Assembly: GCF_037055325.1 (NCBI RefSeq)
Contig: NZ_CP146373.1
Location: 496,001 to 560,000, forward strand
Length of the DNA stretch: 64,000 nucleotides
From: Arachnia propionica
GTDB lineage: Bacteria; Actinomycetota; Actinomycetes; Propionibacteriales; Propionibacteriaceae
Reading direction: 5' to 3'
The notes under the pieces were generated by a model, which saw nothing but the letters and a program-made list of their open reading frames with translations, ran no database searches and was not told where the DNA came from. Positions 28,254 through 37,491 of the stretch are shown in pieces; the first letter of the stretch is position 1; every line of letters begins with the position of its first letter. The translations under genes were made by a program, and so were the position numbers.

Positions 28254-29492
28254 ATGAGCTGGGTTGAACACGCGATCTGGTGGCACATTTATCCGCTCGG
28301 GCTGTGCGGGGCTCCGATTCGGGAGCCCGACACCGCGCCGGGCCCACGACTGGGACGTCTGCTGGGCTGGCTCGATTACGCTGTCGAGCTGGGATGCTCC
28401 GGTCTACTGCTCGGCCCCATCTTCACATCACAGTCCCACGGTTACGATTCACTCGACCTGTTCCACATCGATCCCCGCTTGGGGGACGAAGCGGACTTTG
28501 CCGAGCTCGTCTCACAATGCCGGAAGCGGGGACTTCGCATTCTCTTGGATGGTGTTTTCAGTCATGTCGGCGCAGAGCACCCTGACGTGCACCACGCCCT
28601 TGCTCAGGGGCCCGGCTCAGCGACCGGAAAGCTGTTCGACATCGATTGGCAGCATCCCGACGCTCCGACGCCCCGGGTCTTCGAAGAGCATTCCTCCCTC
28701 GTACGCCTGAACCATTCCGGCCAGGAAGCCGTGGATCTGGTGGTCCGGGTGATGAGCCACTGGTTGGAGCGCGGCATCGACGGGTGGCGTCTCGACGCGG
28801 CCTACTCCGTCCCCCCCGAGTTCTGGTCCAAGGTGGTGGAGAAAGTGCGACCCCGCCATCCCGATGCTTGGTTGCTCGGGGAGGTGCTGCACGGTGACTA
28901 CAGCGCGTTCGTTGCCGAGTCCGGCATCGACTCCGTAACCCAGTACGAATTGTGGAAGGCCATCTGGTCCAGTATCAACGACTGCAACTTGTTCGAACTG
29001 GACCATGCCCTGAGCCGCCACAACCAGTTTCTCGGTTCCTTCATCCCGAACACTTTCGTCGGCAACCACGATGTCACCCGTATCGCCAGCAGAGTGGGAA
29101 CCGACGGGACAGTCACCGCGCTGGCGGTCCTCATGACCGTCGCGGGAATACCGTCCATCTATTACGGCGACGAACAGGCCTTCGTCGGCATCAAGGAGGA
29201 TCGTGTCGGCGGGGACGACGCAATCCGCCCTGCTCTCCCCGACTCTCCTGCCGAACTCGCTCCCTGGGGCCGTCCGGCGTTGCGAGCTCACCAAGAGCTG
29301 ATAGGACTGCGTCGCCGGCATCCATGGTTGGTCAATGCCAGGACCGAGACCCTTCACCTGGAGAACCAGCGGATCGTCTATCGCAGTTCCGCCGCGAACG
29401 GCTCCACTTTCCTGGACATGGAGATTGATCTGTCGTGTTCCCCGAACGCGACCATTCGCGACGCGACGGGACGGGAATTGTGGCATCAGTAG
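28254..29492 (+). CDS. GH13-family alpha-glucosidase/amylase-like enzyme
   Basis: A 412-residue glycoside hydrolase with the catalytic TIM barrel and little else. The GH13 residues are intact: Asp181 nucleophile in GWRLDAAYS, Glu210 in LLGEVLHGDY and Asp273 in FVGNHDVTR; DGVFSHVG marks region I. No signal peptide, so it acts on intracellular alpha-glucans or oligosaccharides. The short length and lack of a carbohydrate-binding module fit the trehalose/maltodextrin-processing subfamilies; the true substrate cannot be deduced. It converges with ssrA and shares a strong hairpin terminator. Confidence 0.9.
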   Translation: MSWVEHAIWWHIYPLGLCGAPIREPDTAPGPRLGRLLGWLDYAVELGCSGLLLGPIFTSQSHGYDSLDLFHIDPRLGDEADFAELVSQCRKRGLRILLDGVFSHVGAEHPDVHHALAQGPGSATGKLFDIDWQHPDAPTPRVFEEHSSLVRLNHSGQEAVDLVVRVMSHWLERGIDGWRLDAAYSVPPEFWSKVVEKVRPRHPDAWLLGEVLHGDYSAFVAESGIDSVTQYELWKAIWSSINDCNLFELDHALSRHNQFLGSFIPNTFVGNHDVTRIASRVGTDGTVTALAVLMTVAGIPSIYYGDEQAFVGIKEDRVGGDDAIRPALPDSPAELAPWGRPALRAHQELIGLRRRHPWLVNARTETLHLENQRIVYRSSAANGSTFLDMEIDLSCSPNATIRDATGRELWHQ

Positions 29493-29499
29493 AGGAGCG

Positions 29500-29537
29500 A
29501 ACAAGGTGCCCCCAACCTTCTTTGGGGGCACCTTGTT
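29500..29537. terminator. Bidirectional terminator between the GH13 gene and ssrA
   Basis: A perfect 16-bp inverted repeat around a CCTTCT loop, starting AACAAGGTGCCCCCAA and beginning seven bases after the GH13 stop. It ends 10 nt before the tmRNA 3' end, so it can serve both converging transcripts. Strongest hairpin in the window. Confidence 0.85.
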
Positions 29538-29547
29538 GACACGATCC

Positions 29548-29915
29548 GGTGGAGATGGCGGGAATTGAACCCGCGTCCTTGAAAGGCGAACCAGGGATTC
29601 TCCGGGCGCAGCTGACAAAGCGGTCTGCTCGGCCCCTGCACTCATGTCAGCAAGTTGCAGCCAGGCCCAGTCCCAGTTGAGTCCCGAATCGCCCCTGGGA
29701 CACAGGCGATTCAGCAAGCCTTCTGAAATGAGGCCAGGCACCGGGAGGAAGGCACTCCCGAGCGTGACCCTTCGATCGCTGATCAGGCAGCGAGAGCGAA
29801 GTCAGTGCGGTTGTTGTTGGCACTTATTGGTTTCCGTGCAGCGTTAACGAGATAAGCACGGTTCCTCGGCCCGCTTCTCCTCGAACTACCATCCAAGTCG
29901 AAACCAGTCATCCCC
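29548..29915 (-). ncRNA. ssrA: Transfer-messenger RNA
   Basis: A 368-nt one-piece tmRNA. The 5' end GGGGATGACTGGTTTCGACT pairs with the 3' acceptor strand CATCTCC (G1-U pair at position three), and the T-arm GCGGGTTCAATTCCCGC is present near the 3' end. The tag reading frame lies at 29783-29821. The acceptor is followed by CC then G, so the CCA end is only partly encoded. With SmpB (30602-31087) it releases stalled ribosomes and marks the incomplete protein for proteolysis. Confidence 0.96.
29783..29821 (-). other. tmRNA-encoded proteolysis tag
   Basis: The resume frame reads ANNNRTDFALAA followed by TGA. The terminal ALAA is the usual degradation signal recognised by Clp proteases. It sits in the expected place, roughly 95 nt from the 5' end. 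Confidence 0.9.
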
Positions 29916-29955
29916 TCTTGAGTTGTATCGGCTCTCAGTCTAACCCATCCCGGCA

Positions 29956-30525
29956 TCACCCACGATCCTCGGGTGGTCGCATCAACATCAGTCGTTCGAC
30001 GACAGCCGTCGATTTCTCACCCGTGACTGATCGGATGGCCAGCCAGAGCGTCATCAGGCCCCAGGCGATGAAACCCAGCAACAGAAGCACAGGAGGCGCC
30101 CACCGCGACGCGACGAGGATGCTCGCAATCACCCCGTAGATCAGGGCACTGAACTGGAAACACATGGCACGCGAGGCCTCCATGGCAATGCGGCTTCTCG
30201 GCGGCGCCAGGGCTCGCCCGAGAGCAGGAGCCAGGAACATGGTCGGAAGGGTTGCAAGGTGCAGGAAAGCAGCCACCAAGTTCTGTGCGCCATCATGAAC
30301 GGGATGTCGAACTACTGGGGCGCTCGGGAACACACCAGCCACCCGAGCCAGACCCTGCAATGATGCATTCAGGTCTGCCCGGGTCCGAGCGGTCAGGGCC
30401 ATCCCTAGCCTCTGCTCGAACAGCTCGTCACTCAGGCCACCTGTTGCGTACACCTGTTGCAGGTATTCCACTGCACGGTCACGTTGCACGTCCGTGACCG
30501 CGGTGGCAAGACTCGGATCAGTCAT
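29956..30525 (-). CDS. DUF1707-domain membrane protein
   Basis: A 189-residue protein. The N-terminal DUF1707 (SHOCT-like) segment, about 12-62, contains RDRAVEYLQQVYATGG and LSDELFEQRLGMA. The rest holds hydrophobic stretches at about 85-105 and a long pair at about 125-170, so two or three membrane helices, then a basic tail. Function unknown; DUF1707 proteins are common in actinobacteria. The ATG at 30525 follows AGAGGGC and gives the family N-terminus; the frame upstream is open but lies across smpB. It lies 40 nt upstream of ssrA. Confidence 0.82.
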   Translation of the reverse strand: MTDPSLATAVTDVQRDRAVEYLQQVYATGGLSDELFEQRLGMALTARTRADLNASLQGLARVAGVFPSAPVVRHPVHDGAQNLVAAFLHLATLPTMFLAPALGRALAPPRSRIAMEASRAMCFQFSALIYGVIASILVASRWAPPVLLLLGFIAWGLMTLWLAIRSVTGEKSTAVVERLMLMRPPEDRG

Positions 30526-30601
30526 GCCCTCTATGTTGCCCCATGACCCGCCACATTCCACCGGGGTTAGCCCTGAACTCTCCCCGGTACTCACGAGGCG
30601 G

Positions 30602-31087
30602 TCAGCGTCGCCCACCGCCCAACCGATTGCGAGCCCGCAATGCGCGCTGTGCCTCACGGTTCGCGTCACGTTCCGCGATGCTCTGTCGCTTATCCCAATC
30701 CCTCTTGCCCGTGGCAACAGCGATCTCAACCTTGGCGTAGCCGTCCTTGAAATAAATCGACAGCGGAACGATCGTCTTTCCCGTAGCCTCCGTTTCTTTG
30801 GCCAGGCGGACGATCTCCTTGCGATTGAGCAGCAGCTTGCGAGAGCGCTTAGCAGCGTGGTTGCGCCACGTCCCGAACTCATACTCGGGGATGTTGACGT
30901 TCCGCAGCCAGACCTCGCCATCATCTACCGTGGCGAAAGCCTCGGACAAGGAGACGCGTCCCATCCTCAAGGTTTTGACCTCGGTTCCAGTGAGCACGAG
31001 CCCAGCTTCATAGGTCTCGCCGATCTGATAGTCGTGGCGAGCCTTCTTGTTCTGAGCGACTAGCTTGCGTCCGGTTTCCCTGGGCAT
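30602..31087 (-). CDS. smpB: SsrA-binding protein SmpB
   Basis: A 161-residue OB-fold protein that carries tmRNA into stalled ribosomes. Conserved blocks: [45 protein letters not shown] and the basic C-terminal tail, which folds into the mRNA channel ([14 protein letters not shown]). The gene ends the ftsE-ftsX-M23-smpB set and is close to ssrA. The start ATG lies 24 nt beyond the M23 stop. Confidence 0.97.
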   Translation of the reverse strand: MPRETGRKLVAQNKKARHDYQIGETYEAGLVLTGTEVKTLRMGRVSLSEAFATVDDGEVWLRNVNIPEYEFGTWRNHAAKRSRKLLLNRKEIVRLAKETEATGKTIVPLSIYFKDGYAKVEIAVATGKRDWDKRQSIAERDANREAQRALRARNRLGGGRR

Positions 31088-31111
31088 CCCGTAATGATGC
31101 CACGTCGGGAT

Positions 31112-32464
31112 TCAGCTGAACCAGCGGGACATCGGATTGGTTACAGAGCCGTTCTCCCAGACCATGAGGTGTAGGTGACAGCCAGTCGAATAACCAGTCG
31201 TTCCCACATACCCGATGACCTGTCCCTGACTCACGTGATCCCCGACCGAAACCACATAGCTGGTGGCATGATTGTATCCGGTGGTCACATAGGTGCCGCC
31301 CTTGCTTCCATGATCTATCATGAGGCGGTTTCCGTACCCGGCATTGAAGTACCGTTCGGACACCACACCGTCACCGGCAGCACGAATCGGCGCCCCACAG
31401 CCGGCCGCAAAATCGGTGCCATCGTGCAGTTTGCTGTAGCCCAGAACGGGATGGACACGCATACCGTAGGGAGAGCTGATGGCGCCGTCCACCGGGCGGA
31501 TGAAACCGCTGCTGGACGAAGAGCCCTTGTTCGAACCGGACGAAGAGCTGGAAGAGGAACCGCTCTGCTGTGAGGAACGCTCCCGAGCCCGTCGTTCTTC
31601 CTCTTCACGTTTCTGCTGAGCGATACGCTCCTGAATACGGCGGTCGACGTCATTGGACTCACTCTCCAACTCGCTCTGACGACCCTTCTCCGCTGTCAGT
31701 TGAGAGTCAGCCTTCTCCTTGGCGGCATCACGCTGAGAGACTTTCTCTGCCACCTCGGCGCGCTTCGCCTTCGCGGCTTCTTCAGCTGCCTTGGAGGTTT
31801 CAAGTTGTTCAGCAGCCGCTTTGCGCGCTTCCGCAGCTGATGCCTCAGCTGCGTCGGCCTCTTTCTTGGCCGCATCCAGCTGGAATCGGCGCGAGGTCAG
31901 TTCATCCAGTTCGAGTGCGCTGGAACTGAACAAGGTGTCAGCCAACTGGGCCCGTTGATTCATGTTGCCTGTGCCGATATCGGTGAAAAGAACTGAAAGC
32001 TCCGCCAGCCCGCCGTTCTGCTGGGTGATCACCGTGATCTCCTCGGATGTGCGAGCATCCACAGAATCATAGGCTGCCTGGGCGGCGGCTACGTCGGCCT
32101 TCGCCTTCTTGGCCTTGGTCTCCGCAGCCTGCAATTCCGAGGCACGTTGGGTGTCCAATTCCTTGGCAGCCGTGAGATTGTTTTCTGCATCAGCCAGCGC
32201 GGTCTCGGCGGCGGCCAGTTCTGTTTTGGCAGCATCGAGAGCGCTCACCGCATCTGTGAGTTCCTTGGATGCCCCCTCCACCACTGACTTCTGGGCCTCG
32301 ATTTGCGAGTCCAGTTGTTCTCGCCTGTCGTCCAGGTCGTCCGCACCTGCTCGGGTCGCAAGCACACCAAGCATCGTGACACTCAGCAGCGAAGCAACCA
32401 GAACATGGGCGATCCGGTTGAGGATTGGGTTTTCGGGTAGATGGGGAAGAGCCCGATTCACCAT
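31112..32464 (-). CDS. Secreted M23 peptidoglycan endopeptidase with coiled-coil (FtsEX partner)
   Basis: A 450-residue exported protein. The signal peptide (about 15-40) ends RAGADD. Residues about 42-295 are long Ala/Glu/Lys-rich coiled coils, interrupted near 150-180, then a Ser-rich linker (SSSSSSGSNKGSSSSSG). The LytM/M23 domain covers about 323-450, with all zinc and catalytic residues: His347 and Asp351 in HDGTDFAAG, and His430/His432 in CHLHLMV. Its place directly behind ftsX and its EnvC/PcsB-like shape suggest that FtsEX gates it at the division site. Unlike E. coli EnvC, its active site looks complete, so it may cut peptidoglycan itself. Confidence 0.9.
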   Translation of the reverse strand: MVNRALPHLPENPILNRIAHVLVASLLSVTMLGVLATRAGADDLDDRREQLDSQIEAQKSVVEGASKELTDAVSALDAAKTELAAAETALADAENNLTAAKELDTQRASELQAAETKAKKAKADVAAAQAAYDSVDARTSEEITVITQQNGGLAELSVLFTDIGTGNMNQRAQLADTLFSSSALELDELTSRRFQLDAAKKEADAAEASAAEARKAAAEQLETSKAAEEAAKAKRAEVAEKVSQRDAAKEKADSQLTAEKGRQSELESESNDVDRRIQERIAQQKREEEERRARERSSQQSGSSSSSSSGSNKGSSSSSGFIRPVDGAISSPYGMRVHPVLGYSKLHDGTDFAAGCGAPIRAAGDGVVSERYFNAGYGNRLMIDHGSKGGTYVTTGYNHATSYVVSVGDHVSQGQVIGYVGTTGYSTGCHLHLMVWENGSVTNPMSRWFS

Positions 32465-32478
32465 GATCTCCTTACGCG

Positions 32479-33381
32479 TCAGATTCTTAGATACCTTCTG
32501 GTCGCCAGCAGCGTCGGAATGATCGACAGAGCAACACCAACCGCTGCTATGTAGATGATGGCATTAAACACATGCTCACGGCCAATCCAAGCTATAGCAG
32601 GGAGTGAGTTTTTAGCAGCATTCTCGATCAATAGATAATAGGTAATTGCAATTGAGCCAGATGAAATGAGAACGCCAATCAGGGCAGCGATGAGGCTTTC
32701 CAGCAGGAACGGCAGCAGGATGTAGAAGTTGGAGGCCCCAACCAGACGCATGATCCCGATCTCACGTCGCCGCGTGAAGGCCGCCATCCGAATGGTGGTC
32801 GAGATCTGCAGGGCAGCCGCAAGCAGCAGCAGGACGCTCATGCCGATTGTCGCCCACTGGAGTCCTCCCAGAATTTTGAACACAGGGTCAAGGACGCTTT
32901 TCAGGTCCCGCACGTTTTGGACTCCTTGAAGCCCTTGCGCCTCGCTCACCACGCCTTTGTAGTTCTCAGGATTGTTTAGTTTGACGCGAAAGGAGTCCTG
33001 CATCTGCTCGACAGTGCGAGAGGCAAGGACCGGCGAGTCCTTGAACACCCTCTGAAACTCCTTGAAGGCCTCCTCCTGGGTTTCATAGAAGACCTCCTTG
33101 ACCTCAGGGTTGGACTTCAGCGCAGATTCAATCGCTTGACGCTGGGCATCCGTGGTGGCCTTCCCTGGCTCGCAGGTACCTCCTGTGCTGCGTTCGACAC
33201 ACAGAAAAACAGAAATCTCAACTTTGCCGTACCAACGGTCCTTGACCAGATCCACCTCCATGGAAGTGAGCATGCCAACCCCGAAGAGGGAGAGAGAAAC
33301 CGACATGGTGACTATGACCGCTATGGTCATCGCCATGTTGCGCTTCAAACCGGACCAGGTTTCCCGAAACGTGTGCCGCAT
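32479..33381 (-). CDS. ftsX: Cell division protein FtsX
   Basis: A 300-residue membrane subunit of the FtsEX complex. One helix near 17-40, a large extracellular loop (about 45-170) with a Cys pair (CVERSTGGTC), and three helices in the C-terminal half; MRLVGASNFYILLPFL is the typical FtsX/permease motif. Base composition is more AT-rich than its neighbours in the C-terminal helices. It is 17 nt behind ftsE and 14 nt ahead of the M23 gene, so one operon. Confidence 0.95.
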   Translation of the reverse strand: MRHTFRETWSGLKRNMAMTIAVIVTMSVSLSLFGVGMLTSMEVDLVKDRWYGKVEISVFLCVERSTGGTCEPGKATTDAQRQAIESALKSNPEVKEVFYETQEEAFKEFQRVFKDSPVLASRTVEQMQDSFRVKLNNPENYKGVVSEAQGLQGVQNVRDLKSVLDPVFKILGGLQWATIGMSVLLLLAAALQISTTIRMAAFTRRREIGIMRLVGASNFYILLPFLLESLIAALIGVLISSGSIAITYYLLIENAAKNSLPAIAWIGREHVFNAIIYIAAVGVALSIIPTLLATRRYLRI

Positions 33382-33398
33382 GTGATTCTCCCAGTTTC

Positions 33399-34085
33399 TC
33401 AGTTGACGCCGTAGACGCCCTTGGCTTGGTCGCGCACGAGTTCGCCCGTGCGCAGCTCCAGAACGCGACGTCGCATCTGATCCACGATCGAGGAATCGTG
33501 GGTGGCCATGATCACTGTGGTCTTAGTTCGATTGATTCGGTCAAGCAACTTCATGATGCCGACGCTGGTCTCCGGATCGAGGTTCCCTGTCGGCTCATCC
33601 GCAATGAGAATTTTTGGGCGGTTCACGAATGCCCGCGCGATGGCGACCCGTTGCTGCTCTCCCCCAGACAGTTCCTCATTCAGCCGATTCTCTTTCCCCT
33701 CCAAGCCAACGAGTTGGAGGGTCGCCGGAACCACTTCACGGATGACACGGGATGGCTTACCGATCACCTGCAGCGCAAAGGCCACATTCTCGTAGACCGT
33801 CTTACCCGGAAGCAGACGGAAATCTTGAAAAACCGTACCGATCTGGCGACGCAACGCAGGCACCTTCCACTGGTTGAGGGTGGAGAGGTTCTTACCCGCG
33901 ACGTACAAGGTCCCCTTCGTTGGCCGGTATTCACGCAGAATGAGCCGGAGGAAGGTTGATTTTCCAGAGCCCGACTGGCCCACAAGGAAGACGAACTCAC
34001 CCTTAGCTATCTCAAGGTTGATGTTGCGAAGTGCCGGGCGATCCTGCCCGGGGTAGAACTTCGTGACGTCCTCGAAAGTGATCAC
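33399..34085 (-). CDS. ftsE: Cell division ATP-binding protein FtsE
   Basis: A 228-residue ABC ATPase. Walker A is GQSGSGKST at 36-44, the signature is [14 protein letters not shown] near 140, Walker B is [12 protein letters not shown], and the switch histidine is in MATHDSS. It powers FtsX-linked activation of peptidoglycan hydrolysis. GTG start with GGAG seven bases upstream. The 259-nt space to prfB contains a small hairpin (34116-34132, CCTGAG/CTCAGG) and no gene; it probably holds the ftsEX promoter. Confidence 0.96.
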   Translation of the reverse strand: MITFEDVTKFYPGQDRPALRNINLEIAKGEFVFLVGQSGSGKSTFLRLILREYRPTKGTLYVAGKNLSTLNQWKVPALRRQIGTVFQDFRLLPGKTVYENVAFALQVIGKPSRVIREVVPATLQLVGLEGKENRLNEELSGGEQQRVAIARAFVNRPKILIADEPTGNLDPETSVGIMKLLDRINRTKTTVIMATHDSSIVDQMRRRVLELRTGELVRDQAKGVYGVN

Positions 34086-34344
34086 TGTGCTGCTCCGACC
34101 GACTAGGGGAAGTTTCCTGAGAGGATCTCAGGACACGGCCTGTAGCAGTTAACCACGCCCCACCTGCCCTACCCAACCAACACGCCGCGCCCAATTGATC
34201 CCGGTTGAGGGTCTCACAGGAAGATCTCCTGAGGTACGACCAACCTCCGATGCACGGCTGACCAGGGGTTCGCACGTGCCACACCACGGATGAAGCGGCG
34301 CGTCAACTCGACGAGGCCGCTGCCCCCAGACGGTTACCACCCGT

Positions 34345-35460
34345 CTACTCGGTCTCAGCCCCTCTCTTCTTACGCCACCGGATGCCCGCGTCGATGAAGC
34401 CGTCAAGGTCACCATCGAAAACCGCATCCGGATTTCCCACCTCATACTCGGTGCGAAGGTCCTTGACCATCTGATAGGGATTCATCACGTAGGAACGCAT
34501 CTGCGCTCCCCAGGAATTGCCTCCGTCGCCCTTGAGTGCGTTCATCTCCTTTTCGCGTTCCTGCCGGGCCAGTTCCAGAAGCCTCGACTGGAGCACGCGC
34601 AAAGCCGCCGCCTTGTTCTGCAACTGAGACTTCTCGTTCTGACAGCTGACGACTACACCGGTGGGCAGATGCGTGATACGCACGGCCGAATCAGTGGTGT
34701 TGACGGACTGTCCACCGGGACCCGACGAACGGAAAACATCGACCCTGATGTCGGTTTCCGGGATGTCGATATGGTCGGTTTCCTCCGTAACAGGAAGCAC
34801 TTCGACACCAGCGAAGGAGGTCTGCCGACGTCCCTGGTTATCGAACGGAGAGATCCGAACGAGACGATGAGTACCCTGCTCCACCGAGAGCGTGCCGTAG
34901 GCGAAAGGTGCCTTGACGGCGAAGGTGGCAGACTTCAGACCTGCCTCTTCCGCATAGGACGTGTCGTACACCTCGACGGTGTAACCGTGACGTTCCGCCC
35001 ACCGCAGGTACATACGCATCAGTTTTTCCGCGAAATCCGCGGCATCAACCCCTCCAGCCTCGGCTCGAATGGTGATCAGTGCGTCACGGGAGTCATATTC
35101 GCCGGACAGCAAGGTCCGCACCTCGAGCGTTTCGATTTCCTTGGCGAGCCGGTGAAGTTCACGCTCGACATCAGTTTTCACTTCAGCGTCGTTTTCCTCG
35201 GCTGCCAGCTCGAGCATGACGGCGGCATCGTCGAGACGACCGCGCAGCGCCTCAAGGCGCTCCACCTCGGCCTGTTTCGCGGAAAGGGTCGAGGTAACCC
35301 GCTGGGCGTTTTCCTGGTCATCCCAGAGATCGGGGGCGGCCACTTCCTCCGCGAGCCGTGCTATCTCGGCGCGCAACCTTGGCATGTCGGCCACCGCCTC
35401 GATGGATTCCAAGGACCTGCCGAGCTGGTCAATCTGGGTCATGAGGTCTGCATCAGCCAC
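34345..35460 (-). CDS. prfB: Peptide chain release factor 2
   Basis: A 371-residue release factor for UGA and UAA codons. The catalytic GGQ is at 249-251 in [10 protein letters not shown], and the stop-reading SPF tripeptide is at 204-206. The frame is uninterrupted, so the programmed frameshift used in many bacteria is absent, as usual in actinobacteria. I chose GTG 35460 because it gives [20 protein letters not shown] and lies eight bases from TAGACT; ATG at 35442 is the alternative. The longer open frame to 35799 crosses the divergent YqeY gene. Confidence 0.94.
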   Translation of the reverse strand: MADADLMTQIDQLGRSLESIEAVADMPRLRAEIARLAEEVAAPDLWDDQENAQRVTSTLSAKQAEVERLEALRGRLDDAAVMLELAAEENDAEVKTDVERELHRLAKEIETLEVRTLLSGEYDSRDALITIRAEAGGVDAADFAEKLMRMYLRWAERHGYTVEVYDTSYAEEAGLKSATFAVKAPFAYGTLSVEQGTHRLVRISPFDNQGRRQTSFAGVEVLPVTEETDHIDIPETDIRVDVFRSSGPGGQSVNTTDSAVRITHLPTGVVVSCQNEKSQLQNKAAALRVLQSRLLELARQEREKEMNALKGDGGNSWGAQMRSYVMNPYQMVKDLRTEYEVGNPDAVFDGDLDGFIDAGIRWRKKRGAETE

Positions 35461-35468
35461 AACCAAGC

Positions 35469-35474
35469 AGTCTA
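35469..35474 (-). promoter_or_regulatory. -10 element of prfB
   Basis: TAGACT on the minus strand, 8 nt before the GTG start. It supports that start and a near-leaderless mRNA. Confidence 0.42.
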
Positions 35475-35533
35475 CCGCCTTGCGCCTGTATCGATGACTG
35501 GTTGAATTGGTGTCCCCGGAGAAAGGAAGCACG

Positions 35534-36001
35534 ATGGCCGCGACGAAAACTCGACTCAAGGCTGAGCTGGCGAAAGCTTTGAGAGCAAAAGACGAGTTCA
35601 GCAAGTCCACGATCCGCATGATGCTGGCTGCCATCACCGTTGAGGAGGTCGCCGGCAAAGTGGCGCGCGAGTTGAGCGACGCCGAGGAGCTGGCTGTCAT
35701 CACCAAGGAACGCCGTAAACGTCTCGACTCAGCCGCGACGTATACCGAGGCCGGTCGCCCGGAACTCGCCGAGAAGGAGTACGCCGAGGCCGACTTCATA
35801 GCCGGCTACCTGCCAGCCCCGCTGACCGATGAGGAGCTGGATGCCCTTGTCGAGGCAGAGGTTGCGAAAGTGAAAGCCGATGGCCAAACGCCCTCCATGA
35901 AGCACATGGGAACCGTCGTGAAGGCCGTGAATGCAGCCGCGGCAGGCCGCGCTCAGGGAGCTGAAGTGGCAGCCCGCGTCAAGGCAATGCTGCTGGGCTG
36001 A
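35534..36001 (+). CDS. GatB/YqeY domain protein
   Basis: A 155-residue helical protein of the YqeY family, related to the tail domain of the tRNA amidotransferase subunit GatB. Motifs: [34 protein letters not shown] and [17 protein letters not shown]. Such proteins may bind tRNA, but no function is proven. The ATG at 35534 follows GAAAGGAAG at good spacing. It is divergent from prfB and 41 nt before tRNA-Val. Confidence 0.93.
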   Translation: MAATKTRLKAELAKALRAKDEFSKSTIRMMLAAITVEEVAGKVARELSDAEELAVITKERRKRLDSAATYTEAGRPELAEKEYAEADFIAGYLPAPLTDEELDALVEAEVAKVKADGQTPSMKHMGTVVKAVNAAAAGRAQGAEVAARVKAMLLG

Positions 36002-36042
36002 CTTGGCCCGGCCTCGTCCCTTTGCCACAATAGGCGGACCCG

Positions 36043-36116
36043 GGGCGCATAGCTCAGCTGGTCAGAGCACCTGCCTTACAAGCAGGGGGTCGGGGGTTCA
36101 AGTCCCTCTGCGCCCA
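36043..36116 (+). tRNA. tRNA-Val (anticodon TAC)
   Basis: A 74-nt cloverleaf: acceptor GGGCGCA / TGCGCCC, D-arm GCTC / GAGC, anticodon stem CCTGC / GCAGG with loop CTTACAA, and T-arm GGGGG-TTCAAGT-CCCTC. The discriminator is A, followed by CC then G, so the final A of CCA is not encoded. It reads GUA and probably GUG valine codons. Confidence 0.97.
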
Positions 36117-36171
36117 CCGGGGAGACGTGGAGTTCTATAGAGGGCTTCACAGACCTGGGGTCGCTGTACCC

Positions 36172-36187
36172 CTGTCCGGGGGGACAG
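36172..36187 (+). terminator. Small GC hairpin downstream of tRNA-Val
   Basis: CTGTCC / GGACAG six-base stem with a GGGG loop, 56 nt after the tRNA. No T-tract; only a possible terminator. Confidence 0.3.
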
Positions 36188-36300
36188 AGCCACAGCGGAT
36201 CATGCTCTGGAAATAGCCAATTCAGACGTACGGCACATGACGCGGACTCGCTGGAGATCTAGACTGTCTTCTTTGAAGAGGCTGACGGGAAGGGATGTGG

Positions 36301-37476
36301 ATGACGGACGATTCGTCGTGGCCCGCCGCTCCCCGAAGGTCAGCTGATTACGGGGCATCCGCCCGGCACGCCGAGGCGATCGATCCGGCTCCACCTCGAG
36401 GACGACATTCGTTTCAGGAGTCTGATTTTCCTCCGGAACCGATACGCAGGGGCGCCCGCAGGTTCGCAGAGCCCGAACCCGGATATTCGTACGAATCAAG
36501 GCCAGATCCGTACGACAACCTGAAACCGCTGCACATCGAAAGCCGCGAAGACAGGGGCAGCTCCTACCCATCATGGCGGGATGCCACCGTCAAGCCCAGA
36601 CCCGAGCCGGTCTCCGATTTCTGGAAAGTTGCTGAAGCTCGGAGTCGGGCCTCAGCAGTGGATATGAAAATCGATCCACCGGAACACACCCACGAATCCG
36701 AACCAAGCCCCTCGCCTCCATCTTCCCCGAATGCCATCGACGAGGAAGATCAGCAAGCCGTCCCGACCAGGGCCGTCAAACTCGACCTCTCGGGCCACGT
36801 GAAACGAATCGGTTTGACGGTCTTGACCGGGATCCTGGTCATTGCGCTTGGCATCACGATCTGGTCCTGGAGCACTCGCGGCACCTGGGAGTTTGCTTCT
36901 TTCTGGCCATTCGGGGTCAGCACGTCGCCAGAGCCACAGGAATCTCCAGATCCCGAGAACACCAAGGATGCGAAACCGGCTGGCACAGAACAGGTCCTCG
37001 ACGACACCAAGTTTTCCGTCCCCAGTGGATGGAGTGAGTACGCCAATGATCAACCACTGCCAGAACCGGGTCGTCTGGTGACGAGACTCCTCCACAACGA
37101 CACCGGGGTCCTCCTGCAGGTGACTTCGGTGACCCCACAGAGCGGTCTCGGCGACCTCGCCGAAGCCTGTAACATAGTGTCGGCCGAAACGCAGAAACAG
37201 TTCAAGGACATCACTGCCACAGAGGCCATCGCGGTCGGTATCAACCAAACGCAGGGAGCAGGGTTCACGTGCGGCTTCCACGGAACCCGGCTCAGGGACG
37301 ACGTGCCCTACACGGTCACATTCATCTTCCTGCTGCGAACCAGCGACAGCCACGTCCTGACTCTGCGCAGCATGATTCCGGATTCTGTCAGTGGAGGATC
37401 TATCGCACGTCAGGAACTGGCTGCTATGAACTGCACCGCCAGCCTCAACTTCGGGGTCATCCTTCCCCTCTGCTGA
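36301..37476 (+). CDS. Single-pass membrane protein of unknown function
   Basis: A 391-residue protein I do not recognise. Residues 1-155 are hydrophilic, rich in Pro, Arg, Glu and Ser, and probably disordered in the cytoplasm. One helix follows at about 164-186 (RIGLTVLTGILVIALGITIW). The rest is outside: an acidic Pro/Ser linker, then a compact domain starting TKFSVPSGWSEYAND with four or five cysteines, including CNIVSAE, FTCGFHG and the final ILPLC. The pattern resembles LpqN/PsbP-like small extracellular domains. The ATG at 36301 is six bases from GGGAAGGG, better than 36295. It converges on pfk with 15 nt between. Confidence 0.8.
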   Translation: MTDDSSWPAAPRRSADYGASARHAEAIDPAPPRGRHSFQESDFPPEPIRRGARRFAEPEPGYSYESRPDPYDNLKPLHIESREDRGSSYPSWRDATVKPRPEPVSDFWKVAEARSRASAVDMKIDPPEHTHESEPSPSPPSSPNAIDEEDQQAVPTRAVKLDLSGHVKRIGLTVLTGILVIALGITIWSWSTRGTWEFASFWPFGVSTSPEPQESPDPENTKDAKPAGTEQVLDDTKFSVPSGWSEYANDQPLPEPGRLVTRLLHNDTGVLLQVTSVTPQSGLGDLAEACNIVSAETQKQFKDITATEAIAVGINQTQGAGFTCGFHGTRLRDDVPYTVTFIFLLRTSDSHVLTLRSMIPDSVSGGSIARQELAAMNCTASLNFGVILPLC

Positions 37477-37491
37477 CGATCACCTGGCCAA

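Noticed and set aside
29548-29600. A separate tRNA gene suggested by the T-arm-like sequence
   Set aside because: The acceptor pairs with GGGGATG more than 300 nt away; it is the 3' part of tmRNA.
28617-29741. 374-codon minus-strand frame covering the GH13 gene and part of tmRNA
   Set aside because: It crosses a structural RNA and a terminator and has no family features.
34345-35460. Programmed frameshift in prfB
   Set aside because: The reading frame is continuous from the N-terminal domain to the end, with no in-frame TGA and no need for a shift.
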